NCBI GenBank assembly: GCA_020722485.1
Contig: DYKS01000009.1
Coordinates: 5,373 to 18,349, forward strand
Reading direction: 5' to 3'
DNA length: 12,977 nt
Source of the DNA: Candidatus Elulimicrobium sp.
GTDB lineage: Bacteria > Patescibacteriota > Minisyncoccia > Moranbacterales > UBA9337
Shown: positions 5,778 through 11,714 of the stretch, in pieces
Position numbering within the stretch: the stretch's first letter is position 1
How the letters are laid out: the number at the start of each line of letters is the position of its first letter
Program-made: the position numbers and the translations under genes
The notes under the pieces: model-generated
Told to the model about the DNA's origin: nothing
What the model saw: only the letters and a program-made list of their open reading frames with translations
Database searches by the model: none

Positions 5778-7019
5778 ATGTTTAAATCAAACATTATTGT
5801 CGGTTTGGATTTAGGATCAGCCAAAACTCGCGCGGTTATCGCTCAAGAATTGGAAGATAGAAATACCTTGAAGATAATTGGTTCAAGCGAGATTGATTCC
5901 GAAGGAATTCGCAAGGGAGTGGTTTTTAATGTGGAAGAAGCCGCTCTTTCTATTGTAACCGCGATGGAAAGAGCGGAGAAGATGTCTGGGATAAATGTTA
6001 AAAAAATCACCTTTGCCATCAAAAGCCAAAGAACGGTTCTTGAAAATTCCAAGGGTGTGGTGGCGGTGGGGCGAGTTGATGGAGAGGTCAGTCAGGAAGA
6101 CATCAATCGTTCTTTGGAATCAGTCCAATCTTTTTCTGTTCCACTTAATCGGGAAATTATTCATGTTATTCCACGCTATTACCGTTTAGATGACCAAGAA
6201 AATATTAAAAATCCCTTGGGAATGAAAGGGGTGCGTTTGGAAGTGAATGCTTCAGTCGTGGAAGAACAATCCAATTATATTGGAAATTTAAACAAGGCGG
6301 TTTATCAGGCGGGACGAGAAGTTAAGAGTTTGGTTTTTAGTCCTTTGGCGGCGGCGGAAGCGGTTTTGGATAAAAAACAAAAGGAATTGGGAGTAGCCGT
6401 TTTGGATATAGGCGCCACGAGCACTTCTTTATCGGTTTTCGAGGAAGATGAGTTAGTTTATTGTTCAGTTCTTCCGATTGGAGCGTCTCATATTACCAAT
6501 GACATAGCGATTGGTTTGCGTGTTTCCATAGAAGTGGCAGAAAAAGTAAAGTTGGAATACGGAAGCGCTTTTGCCGAAGAAATTTCTGATAAAAAAGAAA
6601 TAGATCTTTCTCGTTTTGATTCTCGCGAAGAAGGTTCTGTTTATTTGAAACATATCGTGGAATATATAGAAGCTCGTTTGGATGAAATATTTGAATTGGT
6701 AAATAAGGAATTGAAAAAAGCGGGAAAGGCGGGATTGTTGCCGGCGGGAGTAGTTTTAGTCGGGGGAGGATCCAAATTGCCGGGAATTGTGGATTTCGCT
6801 AAAGAAAAATTAGGATTACCAGCGCAGATTGGTTATCCGCAAAAAATTGAAGGATTAGTGGACAAAGTGGATGATCCGACTTTTGCGACAACAATCGGAC
6901 TTTTATGGTGGGAAAAAAATTATGGCGCTTCTGCTGAAAGCGGGTTTATGGGAAAAAATTGGAAAGTGAATGGAGTTTTTCAAAAAGCGAAAGAGTGGAT
7001 AGATAAATTTATGCCCTGA
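5778..7019 (+). CDS. ftsA: Cell division protein FtsA
   Basis: FtsA is the actin-like protein that tethers FtsZ filaments to the cytoplasmic membrane and recruits later division proteins. From the ATG at 5778 it has 413 residues: phosphate-1 motif IVGLDLGSAKTRAV (7-20), the FtsA-specific 1C subdomain at about 80-165, phosphate-2 motif GVAVLDIGATSTSLSVF (205-221), and adenosine motif GVVLVGGGSKLPGI (324-337). It ends in an amphipathic helix, GVFQKAKEWIDKFMP (399-413), matching the membrane-targeting tail of the family. A TTG at 5772 could add two residues, but the ATG is preferred because the fold begins right after it. No Shine-Dalgarno is evident. It is followed after 85 bp by ftsZ, the usual order, and ends in TGA. 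Confidence 0.96.
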   Translation: MFKSNIIVGLDLGSAKTRAVIAQELEDRNTLKIIGSSEIDSEGIRKGVVFNVEEAALSIVTAMERAEKMSGINVKKITFAIKSQRTVLENSKGVVAVGRVDGEVSQEDINRSLESVQSFSVPLNREIIHVIPRYYRLDDQENIKNPLGMKGVRLEVNASVVEEQSNYIGNLNKAVYQAGREVKSLVFSPLAAAEAVLDKKQKELGVAVLDIGATSTSLSVFEEDELVYCSVLPIGASHITNDIAIGLRVSIEVAEKVKLEYGSAFAEEISDKKEIDLSRFDSREEGSVYLKHIVEYIEARLDEIFELVNKELKKAGKAGLLPAGVVLVGGGSKLPGIVDFAKEKLGLPAQIGYPQKIEGLVDKVDDPTFATTIGLLWWEKNYGASAESGFMGKNWKVNGVFQKAKEWIDKFMP

Positions 7020-7028
7020 TTTTTTTGC

Positions 7029-7058
7029 TTGACAGCACTTGTTTGGTTATGATATTTT
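7029..7058 (+). promoter_or_regulatory. Predicted promoter for ftsZ
   Basis: A perfect -35 hexamer TTGACA (7029-7034) lies in the 85-bp ftsA-ftsZ spacer. Possible -10 hexamers are GATATT (7051-7056, 16-bp spacer) or TATTTT (7053-7058, 18-bp spacer). TATGAT at 7048 is a better hexamer but too close (13 bp). This would let ftsZ be transcribed above the level of ftsA, as is usual for the more abundant FtsZ. Confidence 0.5.
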
Positions 7059-7104
7059 TAAGTATTAAGAAATTAAATTTAAATATTGCTTAGAAAATAG
7101 GATT

Positions 7105-8331
7105 ATGGTGGAAATAAAACCAGATATAGAAATGTTTGCTCGAATTAAAGTAGTGGGAGTGGGCGGTTCCGGGTCTAACGCGATTAGTCGAATGATTGAT
7201 TCTAAAATTCAAGGAGTGGAATTTATCGCGATAAACACGGATGCGCAAGCGTTGCATCATTCCAAAGCTTCGGAAAAAGTGCACATTGGTAAAAATTTAA
7301 CTAAAGGTTTGGGAGCCGGGATGAACCCGGAAATTGGTCGTCAAGCGGCGGAAGAAAATCGAGATGAAATCCAAGAAGTACTTAAAGGCGCGGATATGGT
7401 TTTTGTTGCTTGTGGAATGGGTGGAGGCACCGGGACTGGAGCGGCGCCGATTGTGGCGGAAACGGCCAAAGAATTGGGAGCGCTCACGGTGGGAGTAGTT
7501 ACCAAGCCATTTTCTTTTGAGGGAACTCAACGCAAAGCTATTGCGGAAGAAGGTTTAGAAAATTTAAAAGATCGGGTGGATACTTTAATTACTATTCCTA
7601 ATGATAAATTGCTTTCCATTATTGATAAGAAAATCACTTTGGTTAACGCGTTTCGTATTGTAGATGATGTTTTGCGTCAAGGGGTGCAGGGTATTTCTGA
7701 TCTGATTACCAAACCTGGAATTGTTAATGTGGACTTTGCCGATGTTAAAGCGATTATGTCGGATAGTGGTTCGGCTTTGATGGGAATCGGAATCGCCAGC
7801 GGGGAAAATCGGGCGTCAGAAGCGGCTAAGGCGGCGATTAACAGCCCTCTTTTGGAATTATCTATTGACGGAGCCAAAGGAGTTTTGTTTAATGTTTCCG
7901 GTTCCAGTGATTTGACGATGTTAGAGATAAACGAAGCGGCTAATATTATTACGGAAAACGTTGATCCCAATGCCAAAGTGATTTTTGGAGCAGTAGTCGA
8001 TGATCAAGTAAAAAAAGGCGAAATTCATATTACGGTGGTGGCAACCGGATTTGACGCGGAAAAAATAAATGGGTTTTCCGCCGATGTTATCGCGCGCGCT
8101 TCTTCCAAGAAGTTCAAGCAAGAGGAAGAAAAAAAAGAAGAGAAATTTATTGCTCCCAAAAAAGAAGAAAAAATAGTTTTTCCTTCCCAAAAAATAATTC
8201 CCACCCAAATGATAATCGAAGAAAAAATTCAACCTGCTCCAGTTAGGCCTAAAAATTTTTTTAATGAGGATGAAAACGATGAAGATGAATTGGAAATTCC
8301 AGCCTTTATTCGTCGAAAAATGAAAAAATAA
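7105..8331 (+). CDS. ftsZ: Cell division protein FtsZ
   Basis: FtsZ is the tubulin-like GTPase that forms the cytokinetic ring. The 408-residue protein has the GTP-binding start IKVVGVGGSGSNAISRM (14-30), the tubulin signature GMGGGTGTGAAP (104-115), and the catalytic T7 loop NVDFADVKAIM (208-218) that completes the GTPase site of the adjacent subunit. A charged linker follows at about 335-390, rich in Lys and Glu, and the C-terminal peptide LEIPAFIRRKMKK binds FtsA. The start ATG at 7105 has only AGGA two bases upstream; GTG at 7108 or ATG at 7132 are alternatives, and the conserved fold begins just after 7132. It has its own predicted promoter and is closed by a strong terminator. No other division or peptidoglycan cluster gene is next to it. 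Confidence 0.97.
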   Translation: MVEIKPDIEMFARIKVVGVGGSGSNAISRMIDSKIQGVEFIAINTDAQALHHSKASEKVHIGKNLTKGLGAGMNPEIGRQAAEENRDEIQEVLKGADMVFVACGMGGGTGTGAAPIVAETAKELGALTVGVVTKPFSFEGTQRKAIAEEGLENLKDRVDTLITIPNDKLLSIIDKKITLVNAFRIVDDVLRQGVQGISDLITKPGIVNVDFADVKAIMSDSGSALMGIGIASGENRASEAAKAAINSPLLELSIDGAKGVLFNVSGSSDLTMLEINEAANIITENVDPNAKVIFGAVVDDQVKKGEIHITVVATGFDAEKINGFSADVIARASSKKFKQEEEKKEEKFIAPKKEEKIVFPSQKIIPTQMIIEEKIQPAPVRPKNFFNEDENDEDELEIPAFIRRKMKK

Positions 8332-8379
8332 GAGTGGTAATTAAAATTCTGAACCAATAAATAAATTATTTGAAATTGT

Positions 8380-8415
8380 AAATAAAAATCCGCCTTTAAA
8401 GGCGGATTTTTATTT
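8380..8415. terminator. Bidirectional rho-independent terminator after ftsZ
   Basis: This is a 36-bp perfect inverted repeat centred at 8397/8398. Each arm carries AAAATCCGCC facing GGCGGATTTT, flanked by A-runs on the left and T-runs on the right. The GC core with a U-rich tail is a textbook intrinsic terminator, and because both sides have A/T-runs it would work on both strands. It separates the division genes from the nrd locus. Confidence 0.93.
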
Positions 8416-8424
8416 TGTGGATAA
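8416..8424 (-). promoter_or_regulatory. DnaA-box-like 9-mer upstream of the nrd promoter
   Basis: TGTGGATAA is the exact complement of the consensus DnaA box TTATCCACA. It lies directly after the terminator and about 30 bp upstream of the -35 of the nrdR promoter. In E. coli, DnaA boxes upstream of nrdAB link dNTP synthesis to replication initiation; a similar role here is inference. It is a single site in AT-rich DNA and could be chance. Confidence 0.35.
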
Positions 8425-8453
8425 CTTTGAAAAATGGCTTGAACAAAAGAAAC

Positions 8454-8481
8454 TTGCGCGTTTTTTGTCTTGTGGTATAAT
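8454..8481 (+). promoter_or_regulatory. Promoter of the nrdR-nrdD locus
   Basis: The -10 is a consensus TATAAT (8476-8481) preceded by TGG, giving an extended -10 (TGGTATAAT). The -35 is TTGCGC (8454-8459) with a 16-bp spacer. Transcription would begin near 8488, giving nrdR a leader of about 117 nt. Confidence 0.7.
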
Positions 8482-8492
8482 TACTTCATAAT

Positions 8493-8508
8493 ATACAATA
8501 TGTAGTGT
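8493..8508 (+). promoter_or_regulatory. Candidate NrdR box (operator)
   Basis: ATACAATATGTAGTGT matches 13 of 16 positions of the known NrdR box pattern ACACTATATATAGTGT. It begins 11 bp after the -10, over or just after the predicted start site, where a bound repressor would block transcription. NrdR boxes usually come in pairs about three helical turns apart; I see no clear second box at that spacing, only AT-rich sequence (8524-8540). Since nrdR is the first gene, the arrangement implies autoregulation. Confidence 0.6.
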
Positions 8509-8524
8509 AAATATATCGTTATGC

Positions 8525-8586
8525 TATCATATTATTATTGTTGGTTATTTTTCGGGATAACCTAAAAATAAGACAGCAATATGACA
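8525..8586 (+). promoter_or_regulatory. Nested hairpins in the nrdR leader RNA
   Basis: An inner perfect stem GGTTAT/ATAACC (8543-8548 with 8557-8562) encloses the loop TTTTCGGG. An outer stem pairs TATCATATT (8525-8533) with AATATGACA (8578-8586), with one mismatch. The structure ends about 18 nt before the nrdR ATG, which has no Shine-Dalgarno. It may be a structured leader affecting translation, or fortuitous pairing; it matches no riboswitch I recognise. Confidence 0.3.
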
Positions 8587-8604
8587 ATTTAACGATTAAA
8601 TAAA

Positions 8605-9060
8605 ATGCTTTGTCCTTTTTGTAATCATAAAGAAACTAAGGTGATTGATTCGCGAGATACCAATGACGGAAAAGCGATTCGTCGTCGAAGAGAGTGCGAG
8701 AAATGCCATAAACGTTTTAGCACTTATGAAGAATTGGAAATTGTCCGTTTGTTGGTGAAAAAAAGAAATGGAGAAAAAGAAGAGTATAATCGGGAAAAAA
8801 TGAGATTTGGCGTGGAAAAAGCGTTGGAAAAGAGGCCAATTAACCCAGAGAAAAAAGAAAGACTTTTTTCGGAAATAGAAAATGAAATTTACGACAAAGC
8901 CAAAGACAATCAAGAAATATTAAGCAAAGAAATTGGACGCATTGTGTTGAAAAAATTAAAGGAAACAGATGAAGTGGCTTATTTGCGTTTCGCCAGTGTT
9001 TACAAATCTTTCGGTAGCGCTGATAGTTTCCGTCGCGAAATGGAGAAATTGGAAAAATAA
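8605..9060 (+). CDS. nrdR: Transcriptional repressor NrdR
   Basis: NrdR represses ribonucleotide reductase genes, sensing ATP/dATP through an ATP-cone and binding NrdR boxes through a zinc ribbon. The 151-residue protein has the full family architecture. The ribbon has Cys3, Cys6, Cys31 and Cys34 (MLCPFCNHKETKVIDSRD, then RRRRECEKCHKRFSTYE). The ATP-cone spans about 46-140 (VKKRNGEKEEYNREKMRFGV, then DEVAYLRFASVYKSF). Length is normal. It heads the locus and is followed after 77 bp by nrdD, a typical regulator-target pairing, with a NrdR-box-like site over its own promoter. No Shine-Dalgarno precedes the ATG. Confidence 0.97.
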   Translation: MLCPFCNHKETKVIDSRDTNDGKAIRRRRECEKCHKRFSTYEELEIVRLLVKKRNGEKEEYNREKMRFGVEKALEKRPINPEKKERLFSEIENEIYDKAKDNQEILSKEIGRIVLKKLKETDEVAYLRFASVYKSFGSADSFRREMEKLEK

Positions 9061-9137
9061 TTTATTAAAAAAGAGTTTTAAAAGTTAAGTCATAGTAAAG
9101 TAATTTTTATTATTTTTTATTTAGGGAAAACAAAAAT

Positions 9138-11192
9138 ATGATCAAAAAGAAAAAAAGAGTTCAAATAAAAAAAGTGATTAAACGTAGCGGACGAGCGGTT
9201 CCGTTCGATCAAAAAAAGATTACTCTGGCCGTGGAGAAAGCTCTGCGGGAAACTGGAGAAGGTGGGCGCAAAGAAGCGGAAAAAGTGAGCGTCAAAGTGA
9301 CGCAACTTTTGAATAAAAATTATCAGAAAGGGTATATTCCGGAGATTGAAGAAATTCAGGATATAGTGGAAAAAGTATTAATGATTTTAGATTTTGAAGA
9401 AACCGCCAAGGCGTATATTCTTTATCGCGAACAACATCGCAAAGTGCGGGAAACGGATGAGGCCTTCAAAGAAGCGTTGGACTTGATTGAGGACTATATC
9501 AAGGAAGCGGATTGGCGTGTGAAAGAAAATTCAAATATGGGATTTTCTTTACAAGGAATGAATAATTTTATTTCTTCGGCGGTAAGTTCTAAATATTGGA
9601 TGGAACGAGTTTATACTAACGATATTAAAAAAGCTCACGAAGGAGGAGATTTACATGTGCATGATTTGCAAATGGTAGCCGCTTATTGTTGCGGTTGGGA
9701 TTTGCACGATCTTTTAATCAAAGGTTTTGGCGGCGTTTCCGGTAAAGTGACTAGCGCTCCGCCTAAACATTTTCGGAGCGCTCTTGGACAAATGGTTAAT
9801 TTTATTTACACCTTGCAGGGAGAAGCCAATGGAGCGCAAGCATTTTCTAATTTTGACACGCTATTAGCTCCCTTTATCCGTTACGATAAACTTAGTCAAA
9901 AAGAAGTTAAGCAGGCTATTCAAGAATTTGTTTTCAATATGAATGTGCCTACGCGAGTGGGTTTTCAAACTCCTTTTTCTAATATTACTTTAGATTTACA
10001 AGTTCCTTCTTCTTATAAAAACGAAGCGGTAATTATTGGCGGTCAACCTCAAAAAGAAAAATATGGCGAGTTTCAAAAAGAAATGAATATGATCAACAAA
10101 GCGTTTGCCGAAGTGATGACGGAAGGAGACGCGCAAAATCGGGTATTCACTTTTCCTATTCCCACTTATAACATCACCAAAGATTTTAATTGGGAGGATC
10201 CGGCTTTGAAACCGATTTGGGAGATGACTGCTAAGTATGGGATGCCTTATTTTGCCAATTTCGTTAATTCAGATATGAGTCCGGATGACGCGCGGAGTAT
10301 GTGTTGTCGGTTACGATTGGATAATAGAGAACTAAACAAGCGCGGCGGCGGACTTTTTGGCGCTAATCCGTTAACTGGGTCTATCGGAGTGGTAACCATC
10401 AATATGCCGCGTTTAGGTTATCTTTCTCGGAACAAAAAAGATTTTCTGGAACGTTTGGATAAATTGATGGATTTAGCCAAAGAAAGTTTAGAAGCGAAAA
10501 GAATTTTTATTGAAAATTTAACGGAAACGGGGCTTTATCCTTATTCTCGTTATTATTTAAGCGCAATTAAAATGCGTCGGGGAACTTATTGGGGCAATCA
10601 TTTTTCTACTATTGGGCTTTTAGGTATGAATGAAGCGTTGCTTAATTTTATAGGTAAAGACATAACTACGCGAGAAGGAAATAAGTTGGCTAATCAAATT
10701 TTGGAACATATGCGCGAGAGAATTCGCGCTTATCAAAAAGAAACCGATCATATGTATAATTTAGAAGCCACGCCGGCGGAAGGAACAACTTATCGTTTAG
10801 CTAAATTAGATCAAAAAAAATATCCCGACATAATTTTCGCCAACGACGAGGCGGTTAAAAAAAATGGGGCGGAGCCTTATTATACCAATTCTTCGCAATT
10901 GCCGGTGGGCTACACCAGCGATATCTTTGAAGCTTTAGATTTACAGGATGATTTACAAATTAAATATACCGGAGGAACAGTTTTGCACGGATTTTTGGGA
11001 GAAAAAATTAACGATATTGAGTTGGTGAAAAATTTAGTTCGTTCCATTACTTCTAATTATCGTTTGCCTTATTTCACTTTTACTCCGACTTTCAGTATTT
11101 GTCCGGAACACGGTTATATTTCCGGCGAGCATCATACTTGTCCGAAGTGCGCGATTAAATTAGAAAAAGTAAAATTTGAAAAAGTGATATAA
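9138..11192 (+). CDS. nrdD: Anaerobic (class III) ribonucleotide reductase catalytic body, lacking the glycyl-radical segment
   Basis: NrdD makes deoxyribonucleotides from ribonucleotides without oxygen, using a glycyl radical to generate an active-site thiyl radical. The 684 residues include an ATP-cone (about 9-103, KKVIKRSGRAVPFDQKKI), GGDLHVHDLQMVAAYCCGWDL with Cys184/Cys185, and a central barrel. SMCCRLRLDNREL (Cys389, Cys390) is where I expect the thiyl cysteine. Then come RGGGLFGANPLTGSIGVVTI, SSQLPVGYTSDIFEALDL, KYTGGTVLHGFLGEKI and the zinc site CPEHGYISGEHHTCPKC (Cys655, His658, Cys668, Cys671). The protein stops 13 residues later at VKFEKVI. The radical-glycine motif RVxGY that should follow is absent; it is in the gene at 11375. 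A weak AGGG lies about 12 nt before the ATG. The dATP/ATP cone implies allosteric activity control. Confidence 0.95.
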   Translation: MIKKKKRVQIKKVIKRSGRAVPFDQKKITLAVEKALRETGEGGRKEAEKVSVKVTQLLNKNYQKGYIPEIEEIQDIVEKVLMILDFEETAKAYILYREQHRKVRETDEAFKEALDLIEDYIKEADWRVKENSNMGFSLQGMNNFISSAVSSKYWMERVYTNDIKKAHEGGDLHVHDLQMVAAYCCGWDLHDLLIKGFGGVSGKVTSAPPKHFRSALGQMVNFIYTLQGEANGAQAFSNFDTLLAPFIRYDKLSQKEVKQAIQEFVFNMNVPTRVGFQTPFSNITLDLQVPSSYKNEAVIIGGQPQKEKYGEFQKEMNMINKAFAEVMTEGDAQNRVFTFPIPTYNITKDFNWEDPALKPIWEMTAKYGMPYFANFVNSDMSPDDARSMCCRLRLDNRELNKRGGGLFGANPLTGSIGVVTINMPRLGYLSRNKKDFLERLDKLMDLAKESLEAKRIFIENLTETGLYPYSRYYLSAIKMRRGTYWGNHFSTIGLLGMNEALLNFIGKDITTREGNKLANQILEHMRERIRAYQKETDHMYNLEATPAEGTTYRLAKLDQKKYPDIIFANDEAVKKNGAEPYYTNSSQLPVGYTSDIFEALDLQDDLQIKYTGGTVLHGFLGEKINDIELVKNLVRSITSNYRLPYFTFTPTFSICPEHGYISGEHHTCPKCAIKLEKVKFEKVI

Positions 11193-11374
11193 TTTTTTCA
11201 TTGATTACAAATTGATTTTTTCTGTGTGGAATTTATATTGAGCGTTAAAAAACAATCAATCACCCCGGAAAACGGAGTGTTTAAAATAAATATAATAAAA
11301 AATAAATCACGGATTGTCTTTTTAATTTATAAAATTTAATGTGGGTTATTTAAATTGACAATTCGTAAAAAATT
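11193..11374 (+). other. 182-bp spacer with several inverted repeats between the NrdD body and the glycyl-radical gene
   Basis: No gene is visible here and all frames contain stops, including a TAA at 11366-11368 in the frame of the following gene. Three possible stems are present. ATTGATTTTTT (11211-11221) faces AAAAAACAATCAAT (ending 11260). The GC-rich hairpin CACCCCG/CGGAGTG at 11261-11279 has a GAAAA loop and one mismatch. ATTGTC (11313-11318) faces GACAAT (11357-11362). The middle hairpin is followed by TTTAAAATAAA rather than a U-run, so termination is not obvious. No convincing promoter is seen. Confidence 0.4.
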
Positions 11375-11650
11375 ATGGAAACAAAAAAAATCATTTGCCA
11401 TGATTGTGGCAAGGAATTGAAAAAAGGGGACGAATTTGTGCGTTTTCCTGTCGCGGGACAAGAAGATAAATTTAAATGTCGCGCTTGTTATGAAGCCAAC
11501 CCAGTTTTAGAAAATTATCAAGAATGCGATGTTTATTCTCGGGTGGTGGGATTTCACACTCCTGTTAGAAGATGGAATAAAGGCAAAGCGGCTGAATGGA
11601 AAGACAGGAAAACTTTTGTAGTGGAAGCTGTCGGTTCCGCCAATTGCTAA
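11375..11650 (+). CDS. Stand-alone glycyl-radical subunit of class III ribonucleotide reductase with N-terminal zinc ribbon
   Basis: This 91-residue protein holds the C-terminal radical loop missing from the upstream NrdD. DVYSRVVGFHTPVRRWNKGK then KDRKTF matches the end of ordinary NrdD proteins (EVYSRVVGY, P-x-x-x-WNxGK, KDRKTF), so Gly59 is the predicted radical site. Residues 7-38 form a second cysteine module, ICHDCGKELKKG with Cys8/Cys11 and FKCRACYE with Cys35/Cys38, likely a zinc ribbon. The chain ends in Cys91. Its independent ATG, in-frame stop upstream and extra domain argue that it is a true gene and not the tail of a recently broken nrdD. Lying between nrdD and the activase gene nrdG, it presumably docks on the NrdD body and is the substrate of NrdG. 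No Shine-Dalgarno is seen. GrcA/YfiD, the spare radical domain of pyruvate formate-lyase, is the nearest known analogy. Confidence 0.88.
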   Translation: METKKIICHDCGKELKKGDEFVRFPVAGQEDKFKCRACYEANPVLENYQECDVYSRVVGFHTPVRRWNKGKAAEWKDRKTFVVEAVGSANC

Positions 11651-11667
11651 TTGAAATAATTTTTAAG

Positions 11668-11706
11668 GAGGCGATTTTTTTTGTGAGAAAATCGCCTCGC
11701 TTTTTC
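11668..11706 (+). terminator. Intrinsic terminator or attenuator between the radical subunit and nrdG
   Basis: GAGGCGATTTT (11668-11678) pairs perfectly with AAAATCGCCTC (11688-11698) across a 9-nt loop, and GCTTTTTCT follows. This 11-bp stem plus U-run is a good intrinsic terminator placed 8 bp before nrdG. It would reduce nrdG transcription relative to the reductase genes, fitting a catalytic activase. The 5' arm overlaps a perfect AAGGAGG (11665-11671). Confidence 0.75.
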
Positions 11707-11714
11707 TCGCGCGT

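Noticed and set aside
7090..8232. Long minus-strand open frames opposite ftsZ, hisS, nrdR and others
   Set aside because: They are antisense shadows of well-identified genes, with low-complexity translations and no family motifs.
11355..11360. TTGACA as a promoter for the radical-subunit gene
   Set aside because: It lies only 15 bp before the ATG, so its -10 would fall inside the gene, and no -10-like hexamer is found there.
11193..11374. Group I/II intron or intein splitting nrdD
   Set aside because: The spacer is too short, carries no recognisable intron core or protein, and the flanking protein ends show no intein splice motifs.
9138..11650. NrdD and the radical gene as one gene broken by a single sequencing error
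   Set aside because: 182 bp of non-coding DNA with stops in all frames separates them, and the second gene has its own ATG plus a two-CxxC domain before the radical loop. One indel or miscalled stop cannot account for that.
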